The notes below the pieces were generated by a model. That model saw nothing but the letters and a program-made list of their open reading frames with translations. It was not told the origin of the DNA and searched no databases. Both the position numbers and the translations under genes were made by a program. A DNA stretch of 64,000 nucleotides from an uncultured Pelagibacteraceae bacterium (GTDB lineage Bacteria > Pseudomonadota > Alphaproteobacteria > Pelagibacterales > Pelagibacteraceae), in the NCBI GenBank assembly GCA_902603905.1, contig CACKWM010000004.1:16163-80162 (forward strand), written 5' to 3'. How positions within the stretch are numbered: position 1 is the stretch's first letter; every line of letters begins with the position of its first letter. Of this stretch, positions 1-8,200 are shown in pieces.

Positions 1-15
1 TAAAGCGAGGGAAGC

Positions 16-1662
16 ATGACCAAAAAAAAGAATACTTGGAAAAATCCTTTGGCTATTTGGGGTGCAAAAGGTGGAAATTATGAAGTTCCAACACCACCAT
101 ATAAAGATCCGCATGATATATGGAAAAAAACAAATTCATATAAAGTTCCAATAAAAAAAATAGGTAGATTTCACTATGAATATAAGTCTTCAAATCACGG
201 AAACAAAATTTGGAATCGTCTAAGATGGTGGCCAACAAGAAGAACTATTTTGTGGACTAAAGGAGTTTATAATAGAAAAAGTTTAAAAGCTGAAAAAATA
301 AGAAAAGACAAAAGACCAATTTTTTGGTTTTTTGGATTGCTTTTTTTAGCTATTGCTCCATTTATTTTACCAGAAGGAAACAAAACTGCTCTTTTAACAG
401 CAGGAGGAATTTTTGGAATTTATGCATCTATTAACTTGTGTTGGACACTTATAATTGGAACTGCAGGCATATTTTCCTTAGCAACATATGCTATTGTAGG
501 AATTTCAGCATTTTTTACATGCTGGCTATCAATAAACTTGGGTCTTCCTTGGTGGACCTTGCCTTTAATAGGTATGTTTATAGGCTTAGGGTTTGGAATA
601 ATTATTGCGCTACCAGCTTTAAGATTAGATGGCTTTTACTATGGATTGCTTACCCTGGGGCTAAATGAACTTTGTAGAGTTTTTATAACGACATCAAAAG
701 CTTTCGGATCAGCATCTGGTGGTTTGTTCGGAGCAGACACTTTTATAAACCAAGACTGGACACCAATGACACAAACCTATGCAAGTTATTATAGTGCATT
801 TCTATTATTAATTGCTGCATTGTTTTTATTTAGATTTGTTGATGGAAAGCGTATAGGAAGAATTTTAAAATTAGCGCCAGAAAAAAAAGAGTCATTTGCT
901 GAAGCTTCTGGGGTAGATTATAAAAGAGCTAGAGTTACAGTGTTTTTAATTTCCTCAGTTGCATTAGGATTCATTGGAGGTTTTTATGCAGCTTATTACA
1001 GAGGCGTAGCTTTTAATCTTTTTGATTTTCATACTGTAGTAATGGGGCTAGCCATGATCACAATTGGTGGAATTGGCAGATCTGAAGGCGCAGTTGTAGG
1101 CACACTAATAATTGTAATTTTAGATAGAGTGTTAATAGAATTAGGTCCAATGAGATATATAATTATTGGGGTTTTAATGATGTTTACCATTTTATTTCTT
1201 CGAAATGGGTTATTTGGAATAAGAAAACAATTTAAGGAATGGAGAAACAAAAAAAAGAATGAAGTAAGATCAACCAGGGTAGAAAGAGGAGGAGAAATGT
1301 TACCAGAGCAATCAACTGAGATGGATAATAAAGATGAAGTGTATAGAAAGAGATATGATAAAATGCAAAGAGAGTTTTTAAAAACCCTAATTTGTAATGA
1401 AATTATTGAAGAACATAAAAATAAACCATTAGGCCAACATAGCGAAGCGCTGGAAAGAGTTTTGTATTATTTTAGAAGAGCAGCAATGAATGATAAGTAT
1501 GTTGTTAAATGCGAAGAGCCTTTTAAGAAATATAAAATTATGGCTTTATCAGGTGTTAGAGGTAGGTCACCACGACTTGTTGAGGACAAAGTTTATCCCT
1601 CAGTAACGGATGCTTACCATGGGTTATTTTTAAGAAGAGTGCAAGATTTAATGGAGGCATAA
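16..1662 (+). CDS. LivM-type ABC permease fused to a DMFase small-subunit (DmfA1-like) domain
   Basis: This 548-residue protein has three parts. Residues 1-100 are a hydrophilic, Trp/Lys-rich extension I do not recognise. Residues 103-410 form about nine membrane segments of a branched-chain amino acid/urea-type ABC permease (LivM family), ending in the usual basic GLFGIRKQ-like tail. Residues 428-548 match, along their whole length, the free 139-residue DmfA1-like protein at 61560-61979: shared positions include EH..KP.GQHSE.LE.VL...RR, KYV..C and GVRG, and the ending FL+RV.DL. The next gene is the matching large subunit, so the fusion partner fits its context. The permease should sit in the inner membrane with the enzyme domain in the cytoplasm. 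Other transporter subunits probably lie upstream of the window. The natural substrate is unknown; an N-substituted amide is inferred. Confidence 0.85.
   Translation: MTKKKNTWKNPLAIWGAKGGNYEVPTPPYKDPHDIWKKTNSYKVPIKKIGRFHYEYKSSNHGNKIWNRLRWWPTRRTILWTKGVYNRKSLKAEKIRKDKRPIFWFFGLLFLAIAPFILPEGNKTALLTAGGIFGIYASINLCWTLIIGTAGIFSLATYAIVGISAFFTCWLSINLGLPWWTLPLIGMFIGLGFGIIIALPALRLDGFYYGLLTLGLNELCRVFITTSKAFGSASGGLFGADTFINQDWTPMTQTYASYYSAFLLLIAALFLFRFVDGKRIGRILKLAPEKKESFAEASGVDYKRARVTVFLISSVALGFIGGFYAAYYRGVAFNLFDFHTVVMGLAMITIGGIGRSEGAVVGTLIIVILDRVLIELGPMRYIIIGVLMMFTILFLRNGLFGIRKQFKEWRNKKKNEVRSTRVERGGEMLPEQSTEMDNKDEVYRKRYDKMQREFLKTLICNEIIEEHKNKPLGQHSEALERVLYYFRRAAMNDKYVVKCEEPFKKYKIMALSGVRGRSPRLVEDKVYPSVTDAYHGLFLRRVQDLMEA
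1284..1299 (+). promoter_or_regulatory. Internal Shine-Dalgarno and in-frame ATG inside the permease-DmfA1 fusion
   Basis: AGGAGG at 1287-1292 lies four bases before an ATG at 1297-1299 that is in frame with the long reading frame. It falls exactly at the junction between permease tail and DmfA1-like domain. Starting there gives a free protein of 121 residues, close to the usual small-subunit length. Most genes here lack so good a ribosome site, so this one may be used, giving both fused and free subunit. Purine-rich codons for Arg-Gly-Gly-Glu could produce the match by chance. Confidence 0.5.
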
Positions 1663-1665
1663 AAA

Positions 1666-3987
1666 ATGGCAGAAATTAAAATATTTGGCTATACTGACAA
1701 GATATCTGTAAAACAAGGAGAAAAAATTAACTTTCACGTGTCAGCAGATGGAACAAAAACTGCTCAAGCACAACTGGTAAAATTAATTCATGGTGATGGA
1801 CATCCAGATGGGCCTGGATATTTAGATGAAAAAATTGATGATAAAATCAATGGAGAGTGGAGTGTTGAAAAACAATTCACGCAATTAGGTTCTTTCTTAA
1901 AAGTAAATGATCCAGAAAATAAATTAGCAATAGATGGTGATTTCACAATATTTGGATACATTTGTCCTTCAACGCCAAAAACTGGACATCACCAGTGGAT
2001 CTTTAGTCGTTGGAATAATAAAACAAACGAGGGGTATGGCATAGGAATTAATAAAGATGGATACTTTGAACTTGCAGTTGGAGATGGTAAAGAAGTTGAC
2101 TATTTGATTTCTGAACTGCCTATGATTAAAAAAGTTTGGTATTTTGTGGCAGCAACCTTTAACTACAAAACGGGCGATGCAACTTTATATCAAGAAGGTG
2201 TATTAACCAGATATAATTCATTACTTGGAAAAGTTGTACCCTATGATTACCGTTCACACACAAAAACAACTTTTAGATTTAAACAAAAAAATAATCCAAA
2301 AACTCCATTTATTGTTTCTGGAGCATATGATTTACATGAGTTAAGAGGTCATTTTATTTCAGGTACTTATGCAGGAAAGGTAGATAGACATGGTATTTGT
2401 AATAAAGTTTTATCTAAAGAAGATTTGGACAAAATTCGTGATGGAGAATTGCCAGAGAAAAATTCTATACTAGCGTATTGGGATACTACTGTAGGTTTTT
2501 CAGATAATGGAATAAATAATACTGTAATTGACATTGGGCCAAATAAATTAAACTCAGAAGGTCATAACCATCCAGTAAGAGCTATGACTGGATGGAACTG
2601 GAATGGAAAGAATGATAATTTTAGATTAGCCCCAAAAGAATATGGTGGAATTGATTTTCATCCTGATGCAATAACAGATGCAAAATGGAAAGTTACAAAC
2701 TCAATGACAATTCCTGAAGATTTAAAAAGTGGTGTTTATGCAATAAGATTAAGATCTGGCCCTGGTACTGGTTTAAGTGAGGAATATATTGTATTTTTTG
2801 TAAGACCTAAAAAACCAAAATCTAAAATTTGTTTTCTAGTTCCTACTGCTAGTTATTTAGCTTATGCAAATGAAAAATTAAGTTTTGAAGCAGTTATAAT
2901 TCAACCAATGACTGGGCAACCACCTACAATTACAGATATTGATATTGAGCAATATAAAAATCCTGAGTTTGGATTATCAACTTATGATAGCTACGCTGAT
3001 GGAGCTGGTGTTTGTTATTCGTCTTATAAAAGACCAATACTAAATATGAGACCGAAGTATAGAACTTCGGGAATGGGTATAACTTGGCAATTTCCTGCAG
3101 ATCTTTCTGTAATTGGGTGGTTAGAACATAATAATTATGAATATGATATAATTACTGACGAAGATCTACATAAAGAAGGTTTAAATTCTGTTAAACCTTA
3201 TAATTGCGTAATTACTGGTACTCATAATGAATATTATTCAGAAAAAATGCTTAACGCCTTAGAAGATTATGTAGCTAATGGTGGTAGAGTTTTTTCTACA
3301 GGAGCTAATGCTTATTATTGGGTTGTTGCATTTCCTGAAGAACAACCTTGGTGCATGGAAGTAAGAAAGTTAGAAGCTGGAATGAGAGCATGGGCTGCAA
3401 AACCTGGTGAGTATTATATGCAAACAACTGGAGAAAAAGGTGGATTATGGAGAACACGTGGACGTCCACCTCAAAAATTTGCAGGTGTGGGATTTATTGC
3501 AGAAGGTTTTGATACTTCTGAAAAATACAGAAAAATGCCTGATGCATGGCATAGAACAGTTTCATGGATCACAGAAGGTGTTGAAGGTGAAATTATTGGA
3601 GATCATGGATTGGCATATGGAGGTGCTGCTGGAGTGGAAATAGATAGATACGATCTTTCTTTGGGAACTCCTCCTCATACTAAAATCATTGCTTCTTCAG
3701 GGGGTCATAGTGATAATTACGTTCTTGTCACTGAAGAACTATTATATGCCTACGCTGGATTGGTGGGATCATTAGATTATAGAATAAGAGCTGACATGAC
3801 TTATTTTACATCTCCAAATAATGGTGCTGTATTTTCCACAGGATCTATTGCATTTGGACAGTCCCTACCTAGTAACAATTTTAATAATAGTTCATCAACA
3901 GTGATGAAAAATGTAATTAATGCATTTATGAAAGATGGAAAGTTGCCTGGAGGCTTGTGGACTTTAGAAGAAAAACAATGGAAGTAA
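1666..3987 (+). CDS. N,N-dimethylformamidase large-subunit-like amidohydrolase (DmfA2-like)
   Basis: The 773-residue product resembles the DMFase large subunit, which hydrolyses dimethylformamide to dimethylamine and formate with a mononuclear iron. An N-terminal beta-rich LamG-like region (about 80-260) precedes the catalytic region. From memory, the known enzyme uses Tyr399, Tyr440 and Glu521 as iron ligands with His519 nearby; here Tyr400 (in SYLAY), Tyr440 (in GLSTY) and His520-x-Glu522 (in GTHNE) fall at nearly the same numbers. The paralog at 59180-61537 keeps all of them. The gene starts four bases after the permease-DmfA1 fusion, so translation is probably coupled. The exact amide cannot be told from sequence, and formamide specificity should not be assumed. 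Confidence 0.85.
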   Translation: MAEIKIFGYTDKISVKQGEKINFHVSADGTKTAQAQLVKLIHGDGHPDGPGYLDEKIDDKINGEWSVEKQFTQLGSFLKVNDPENKLAIDGDFTIFGYICPSTPKTGHHQWIFSRWNNKTNEGYGIGINKDGYFELAVGDGKEVDYLISELPMIKKVWYFVAATFNYKTGDATLYQEGVLTRYNSLLGKVVPYDYRSHTKTTFRFKQKNNPKTPFIVSGAYDLHELRGHFISGTYAGKVDRHGICNKVLSKEDLDKIRDGELPEKNSILAYWDTTVGFSDNGINNTVIDIGPNKLNSEGHNHPVRAMTGWNWNGKNDNFRLAPKEYGGIDFHPDAITDAKWKVTNSMTIPEDLKSGVYAIRLRSGPGTGLSEEYIVFFVRPKKPKSKICFLVPTASYLAYANEKLSFEAVIIQPMTGQPPTITDIDIEQYKNPEFGLSTYDSYADGAGVCYSSYKRPILNMRPKYRTSGMGITWQFPADLSVIGWLEHNNYEYDIITDEDLHKEGLNSVKPYNCVITGTHNEYYSEKMLNALEDYVANGGRVFSTGANAYYWVVAFPEEQPWCMEVRKLEAGMRAWAAKPGEYYMQTTGEKGGLWRTRGRPPQKFAGVGFIAEGFDTSEKYRKMPDAWHRTVSWITEGVEGEIIGDHGLAYGGAAGVEIDRYDLSLGTPPHTKIIASSGGHSDNYVLVTEELLYAYAGLVGSLDYRIRADMTYFTSPNNGAVFSTGSIAFGQSLPSNNFNNSSSTVMKNVINAFMKDGKLPGGLWTLEEKQWK

Positions 3988-4003
3988 CACTTAAAATAAT
4001 AAA

Positions 4004-4075
4004 ATGATAAAATTATTAATAGTGGTAGCTGTGATCGTGATTTTAGCTGCAATTCTAGTTTATTTATATGCCTAA
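4004..4075 (+). CDS. Tiny single-span membrane protein (23 residues)
   Basis: An ATG at 4004 opens 23 codons ending in TAA at 4073-4075. The product is almost entirely one hydrophobic helix (MIKLL then IVVAVIVILAAILVY). It follows the DMFase large subunit by 16 bases and precedes another small membrane protein. No family is recognised and there is no strong ribosome site. The even hydrophobicity and position inside an operon support it, but a chance frame is possible. Confidence 0.4.
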   Translation: MIKLLIVVAVIVILAAILVYLYA

Positions 4076-4092
4076 TTGTGATTTAAATAATT

Positions 4093-4245
4093 ATGGAAAA
4101 CGGAGAAAACAAAAATAAAACGCCATATAAAATGGCTCGTTTAGCTTGGCCAAAAGCAAAATATGGCCTTATATTTGCAGTTATTATGATAGTAATTATT
4201 AATCTGATTTATTATAAAGATGCTATTTTTTCATTATTTAAATAA
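4093..4245 (+). CDS. Small single-span membrane protein (50 residues)
   Basis: An ATG at 4093 opens 50 codons to a TAA at 4243-4245. The first 24 residues are polar and basic (MENGENKNK, then KMARLAWPKAKYG). A hydrophobic span of about 16 residues follows, then a short tail ending FSLFK. This predicts a cytoplasmic N-terminus and one transmembrane helix. It lies 24 bases before the GmaS/GlnT-like gene, within the apparent operon. I recognise no family; it could be an accessory to the upstream permease. Confidence 0.55.
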   Translation: MENGENKNKTPYKMARLAWPKAKYGLIFAVIMIVIINLIYYKDAIFSLFK

Positions 4246-4269
4246 CGTTGAATTAAAATTAAAAAAAAT

Positions 4270-5595
4270 ATGTCAAAAAATTTATCTAAAATAGCAAAAA
4301 CAAAAAAAATTAAATATTTTTTAATTAGTTTCGTTGATTTGTTTGGTGTTCTGAGATCAAAGTTAGTTCCTGCGCGAGCGATTGGCGAAATGCAAGAAAA
4401 TGGCGCTGGATTTGCTGGATTTGCAACTTGGCTTGATATGACACCAGCAGATACTGACATGTTTGCTATCCCAGATCCTGACAGCTTAATTCAACTGCCA
4501 TGGAACAAAGAAGTGGGTTGGTTAGCATCGGATTTATGGATGGGTGGAAAACCTGTAAAAGCATCACCGCGTGTAATGCTTAAAGAACAGATAAAAAAAC
4601 TTAATACAAAAAATTTAACTATGAAATCTGGTGTTGAATGTGAATATTTTTTAATCACACAAGATGGGAAAAAAATTGCAGATGAAAGAGATACTCAATC
4701 AAAACCTTGTTATGATCAATCAGCTTTAATGCGAAGGTATGATTTAATTAAAGAAATTTGCGATAGTATGATTGAACTTGGATGGAACCCTTATCAAAAT
4801 GATCATGAAGATGCTAATGGGCAATTTGAAATGAATTGGGATTACAGCGATTGTTTAACAACGGCAGATCGACATGTTTTTTTTAAATTTATGGTAAAAT
4901 CATTAGCAGAGAAGCATGGTTTAAGAGCAACTTTCATGCCTAAACCTTTTCAAAACTTAACTGGCAATGGTTGTCATGCTCATATTTCTTTATGGGACGG
5001 CAAACAAAATAAATTTTTAGAAAGTGGGGAAAAACTTGGTTTAAGCAAAATAGCATATAATTTTTTAGGTGGAATAATGAAATTTGCACAACCATTAACT
5101 GCTTTCTTTAATCCTACAATAAATAGTTATAGAAGAATTAATGCACCGCCTACTAAATCAGGTGCTTCATGGTCTCCAAGTAGTATTTCTTACTCAGGAA
5201 ATAATAGAACCCACATGATAAGAGTCCCTGACCCAGGAAGATTTGAATTAAGATTAATGGATGGTGCAACTAATCCTTATTTGCTGCAAGCAGGAGTTGC
5301 CGCGGCAGGTATACATGGATTAATTAATAAAATAGATCCAGGTGAACCTTTGTCGTGCAACATGTATACGGAATACAAAAAATATCCTGATTTAAAAAAA
5401 TTGCCTGATTGTATTGAAGATTCTTTAGATGAACTTGATAATAGTAAAGAAATTAAAGAAGCTTTTGGAGAGAATGTAATAAACAGTTTTATAAAATTAA
5501 AAAAAATGGAAGTAGAAGAGTTTAATAAAGAAGAAAATTTTGATAAAAAAAAAGAAGTTACAAGCTGGGAAAAAGAAAACACTTTAGATTGTTAA
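4270..5595 (+). CDS. Glutamine-synthetase-family ligase, gamma-glutamylmethylamide synthetase / GlnT type
   Basis: The 441-residue product is a glutamine synthetase fold enzyme of the group annotated type III glutamate-ammonia ligase. N-terminal signatures such as IKYFLISFVDLFGVLRSK and GFAGFATWLDMTP are typical of GmaS and GlnT. The catalytic half has GNGCHAHISLW, SGASWSPSSISYSGNNR and the arginine-rich RVPDPGRFELRL. GmaS joins methylamine to glutamate with ATP, the first step of the N-methylglutamate pathway; GlnT uses ammonia. Placement next to DMFase genes, which can release methylated amines, favours the methylamine role, but sequence alone does not separate the two. No SD is evident. 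Confidence 0.75.
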   Translation: MSKNLSKIAKTKKIKYFLISFVDLFGVLRSKLVPARAIGEMQENGAGFAGFATWLDMTPADTDMFAIPDPDSLIQLPWNKEVGWLASDLWMGGKPVKASPRVMLKEQIKKLNTKNLTMKSGVECEYFLITQDGKKIADERDTQSKPCYDQSALMRRYDLIKEICDSMIELGWNPYQNDHEDANGQFEMNWDYSDCLTTADRHVFFKFMVKSLAEKHGLRATFMPKPFQNLTGNGCHAHISLWDGKQNKFLESGEKLGLSKIAYNFLGGIMKFAQPLTAFFNPTINSYRRINAPPTKSGASWSPSSISYSGNNRTHMIRVPDPGRFELRLMDGATNPYLLQAGVAAAGIHGLINKIDPGEPLSCNMYTEYKKYPDLKKLPDCIEDSLDELDNSKEIKEAFGENVINSFIKLKKMEVEEFNKEENFDKKKEVTSWEKENTLDC

Positions 5596-5598
5596 CGA

Positions 5599-6723
5599 AT
5601 GTCAACAGGATCTGAAGTTCTAAAATGGAAATATTCACAGTTTTTAAAAAACAAAAAAAATAACTTTAACAAAAATAATATTTTAAACGTACTAACAAAG
5701 CATGAAATTGATGAAGCATACAAGATAATTTCAAAATGGGAGAATTACTCACCTACTCCACTAATATCTTTAAAAAAACTTTCTGAAAAATTAAAACTTA
5801 ATAATATTTTTTATAAAGATGAGTCTAAAAGATTTCATCTAAAATCATTTAAAGCTCTTGGGGGTTCTTATGCTGTTGAAAAAGTTACTAAAGGAAAAAA
5901 AAATATAATTATTTCTACTGCTACTGCCGGAAATCACGGAAGATCAGTTGCATGGGGGTCCAAAAAATTAGGACTAAAATGTAAAATTTTTATTAGTGAA
6001 TACGTAAGTGAATTTAGAGCAAAAGTAATGAGAAGCTTTGGTGCAGACGTAATAAGAGTTAAGGGAAATTATGATAATTCGTTAAAAGAATGTATTAAAC
6101 AATCTAAACAAAATAAGTGGCAAATCATTCAAGATGTCGCGTGGCAAGATTATAAGTTGGTACCTAAATTAACTATGGCAGGATACACAGTAATGATGAA
6201 AGAAATATCAGAACAAATAAATAATAAGAAAATTTCACATGTTATATTGCAAGCTGGAGTTGGTGGAATGGCAGCCGCAATGATAGCTGGTATAGCTAGA
6301 TATTTAAATCATATTCCTCAAATTATTGTAGTTGAACCAGAAAGTGCAGCATGTGTTCTGGAAAGTATAAAAGCCGGCAAAATTGAAAAAATTTCTATTA
6401 AAAAAGAAAGTTTAATGGGTGGCATGTCTTGTGACGAAGTATCCATGGTTCCCTGGGAAATATTAAAAAATTCTGTAAACCATTGTGTAACTGTTTCAGA
6501 TAATTACATTTCAAAAACTGTTAAATCTCTTTCAAACTGTGAGTTTAGTAAAGAAAAAATTATTGGGGGTGAATGCTCAACGCCAGGAATTATTGGTTTA
6601 GCCGGTTTATGTAATGATAATGAAATTAAAAAAAAAATAAATTTAAATGATCGATCTAATGTTTTGCTATTTGGTTGTGAGGGTGATGCGGATGAAGAGT
6701 TGTATCAAAAATTATTAAATTAA
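5599..6723 (+). CDS. Diaminopropionate ammonia-lyase-like PLP enzyme
   Basis: The 374-residue protein belongs to the fold-type II PLP enzymes (threonine synthase/dehydratase group) and looks like diaminopropionate ammonia-lyase, which splits 2,3-diaminopropionate to pyruvate and ammonia. The motif FHLKSFKALGGSYAV places the probable PLP lysine at residue 85. TATAGNHGRSVAWG is the phosphate-binding/substrate motif, and LQAGVGGMAAA the glycine-rich PLP phosphate loop. It is a little shorter than the roughly 400 residues usual for the family. It follows the GmaS/GlnT-like gene by three bases. A related threonine/hydroxy-amino-acid dehydratase activity is the main alternative. Confidence 0.75.
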   Translation: MSTGSEVLKWKYSQFLKNKKNNFNKNNILNVLTKHEIDEAYKIISKWENYSPTPLISLKKLSEKLKLNNIFYKDESKRFHLKSFKALGGSYAVEKVTKGKKNIIISTATAGNHGRSVAWGSKKLGLKCKIFISEYVSEFRAKVMRSFGADVIRVKGNYDNSLKECIKQSKQNKWQIIQDVAWQDYKLVPKLTMAGYTVMMKEISEQINNKKISHVILQAGVGGMAAAMIAGIARYLNHIPQIIVVEPESAACVLESIKAGKIEKISIKKESLMGGMSCDEVSMVPWEILKNSVNHCVTVSDNYISKTVKSLSNCEFSKEKIIGGECSTPGIIGLAGLCNDNEIKKKINLNDRSNVLLFGCEGDADEELYQKLLN

Positions 6724-7220
6724 TGGTTAATTTAATGAAAAAAAACTTAATATTAATAATTATATTTTATTTTATATTTATCATTTCTTCTTATGGAGCT
6801 GGATCAGGTGCTGGTGCTGGATCAACTGATTATTATAAAAAAGCAATATCTCTAGTTAAAAGAGCAAAAAAACTCGAAAAAAAAGGTAAAATTGAGAAAG
6901 CTAATAAGAGGTACGAAAAAGCTCTTCAATATTTAATAAAATCTAACAAAAAAAAACCAAACCAACCTGATACACTTAACTATTTGGGGTTTACTACAAG
7001 AAAATTAGGTGATTATAAAAAAGGAGAAGAATATTATTTATCAGGATTAAAAATTAATCCTAACCATAAAGGAATAAATGAATATCTTGGCGAACTATAT
7101 GTAGTTACAAATAGAATTAAGCTTGCAAAAGAAAGATTAAATGTTTTAAAAAATTGTAACTGTGAAGAGTATATAGAATTAAAAGAAATTATTGAGGGTA
7201 AAAAAAAATCTAAATATTAA
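6723..7220 (+). CDS. Exported TPR-repeat protein
   Basis: The start overlaps the preceding stop as TAATG; a second ATG four codons in (6735) gives a cleaner signal peptide beginning MKKNLILIIIFYFIF. Cleavage is likely near SSYGAG, after which comes a Gly/Ser/Ala-rich stretch. The mature part (about residues 40-150) contains TPR-like helices with W/Y-G-A type spacing, e.g. NYLGFTTRKLGDYKKGEEYY and INEYLGELYVVTNRIKLAKE. It is probably periplasmic and may mediate protein contacts. No specific partner is evident; it is conserved-looking but functionally undefined. Confidence 0.7.
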   Translation: MVNLMKKNLILIIIFYFIFIISSYGAGSGAGAGSTDYYKKAISLVKRAKKLEKKGKIEKANKRYEKALQYLIKSNKKKPNQPDTLNYLGFTTRKLGDYKKGEEYYLSGLKINPNHKGINEYLGELYVVTNRIKLAKERLNVLKNCNCEEYIELKEIIEGKKKSKY

Positions 7221-7225
7221 TTTTT

Positions 7226-7606
7226 ATGCATATTATAGAAGCTCTTGGAAGAATTTTTCTTTCAAGTTTATTTTTAATTGAAGGAATTAAAAAGTTTTTC
7301 TTACAAGAAGAAACTATAATATATATGGAAGAATATGGAGTTCCTGAAATTTTATTTTTTCCTTCTCTTATTCTTGAAATTCTATTTCCCTTGTTAATAA
7401 TTGTGGGATACAAAACCAGAATTTCAGCATCAATAATGTCACTATTTACTTTAACTGTTGCAATAATTTTTCACACTAACTTTCAAAATGAAATGGAATT
7501 AATTTTTTTCTTAAAAGATCTAGCAATTGCAGGTGGTTTTTTGATTATAGCCACAAACGACCCTAAAATTTGTAGTATAGATTATTTTTTAAAATCAAAA
7601 AAATAA
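7226..7606 (+). CDS. DoxX-family membrane protein
   Basis: This 126-residue protein has four hydrophobic segments and the DoxX-type start IIEALGRIFLSSLFLIEGIKKF, followed by MEEYGVPEILFFPSLILEILFPLLIIVGYKTR. DoxX proteins are small inner-membrane proteins linked to thiosulfate:quinone oxidoreduction in some archaea and to oxidative stress in bacteria; the function here is unknown. It overlaps the next gene by one base (TAATG), indicating co-translation. Confidence 0.8.
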   Translation: MHIIEALGRIFLSSLFLIEGIKKFFLQEETIIYMEEYGVPEILFFPSLILEILFPLLIIVGYKTRISASIMSLFTLTVAIIFHTNFQNEMELIFFLKDLAIAGGFLIIATNDPKICSIDYFLKSKK

Positions 7607-8061
7607 TGAAGTTATTAAAAAAAAAGGACAAAGAAAATTTCTATAAAATTTTTAAACCAGAACTTTCTCCAAAAAAAATGTTGGAGTTGGGTGTATTTGG
7701 AGGCTCATATTTTGGAAGTAATATCAAAGAATATCCAAAATCTTGGTTTGTTAATGCAAAAATTAGTAAAGACTTTAATGTTGATCTAAATAGATTTAAA
7801 GTTAAATCAGGTTTATCCAGAGAACATTGGATTGAAAAAGGATGGATTTTTAAAGAGGATCCACTGGGGTGGTTCCAGTGGTATTGTAGATTTTCAAATG
7901 GAAGACGTCTTCCTCATATTGATGAGATCCAAATTAAAAGATGGAAAAATTTTAAGCGTCATGTAGTTGCAATTAAAAAAAACTGTGAACCAATTGATCT
8001 AAATTGTAGAAAAAAGCAAAGACAGGCAATTTTACAGTGGGCATATAGTCCATTTATTTGA
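7606..8061 (+). CDS. Conserved-type hypothetical cytosolic protein (151 residues)
   Basis: The product has no signal peptide or membrane span. It is rich in aromatic and basic residues: GVFGGSYFGSN, then WFVNAKISKDFNVDLNRFK, REHWIEKGWIFKEDPLGW, FQWYCRFSNGRR and a C-terminal Cys/Lys-rich end with CEPIDLNCRKKQRQAILQW. The alternating Trp/Gly pattern suggests a compact conserved fold, possibly nucleic-acid or small-molecule binding. I do not recognise the family with certainty. Its start overlaps the DoxX stop, so the two are probably co-expressed. Confidence 0.65.
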   Translation: MKLLKKKDKENFYKIFKPELSPKKMLELGVFGGSYFGSNIKEYPKSWFVNAKISKDFNVDLNRFKVKSGLSREHWIEKGWIFKEDPLGWFQWYCRFSNGRRLPHIDEIQIKRWKNFKRHVVAIKKNCEPIDLNCRKKQRQAILQWAYSPFI

Positions 8062-8146
8062 CCTAAAATGGGTAATAAAAAGCTAAAATTACCGTAAATA
8101 AAGACTTTTTTTAACTATTCATCCACATCTAGTATGATAAAAGAAA

Positions 8147-8175
8147 CTCAATACTACTGATTGAGATTCGGTAGT
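8147..8175 (+). promoter_or_regulatory. Leader with two mutually exclusive stems upstream of a small hydrophobic gene
   Basis: CTCAAT (8147-8152) can pair with ATTGAG (8160-8165). ACTACTGA (8153-8160) can instead pair with TCGGTAGT (8168-8175) in an eight-base-pair stem with one G-U. Each stem uses the loop of the other, so they compete. A purine-rich ribosome site (GGGAG, 8190-8194) and the ATG at 8201 follow. This could be a simple RNA switch or only a chance overlap of repeats. Confidence 0.35.
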
Positions 8176-8200
8176 TGTTAACAAAAAAAGGGAGTTAAAC

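Noticed and set aside
8071-8113. Possible terminator (GGTAAT/ATTACC) after the 151-residue gene
   Set aside because: Six-pair stem with a long loop and a T-run well separated from it; too weak.
8147-8175. H-type pseudoknot in the leader
   Set aside because: The first connecting loop would have no nucleotides, which is not sterically reasonable; alternative stems are reported instead.
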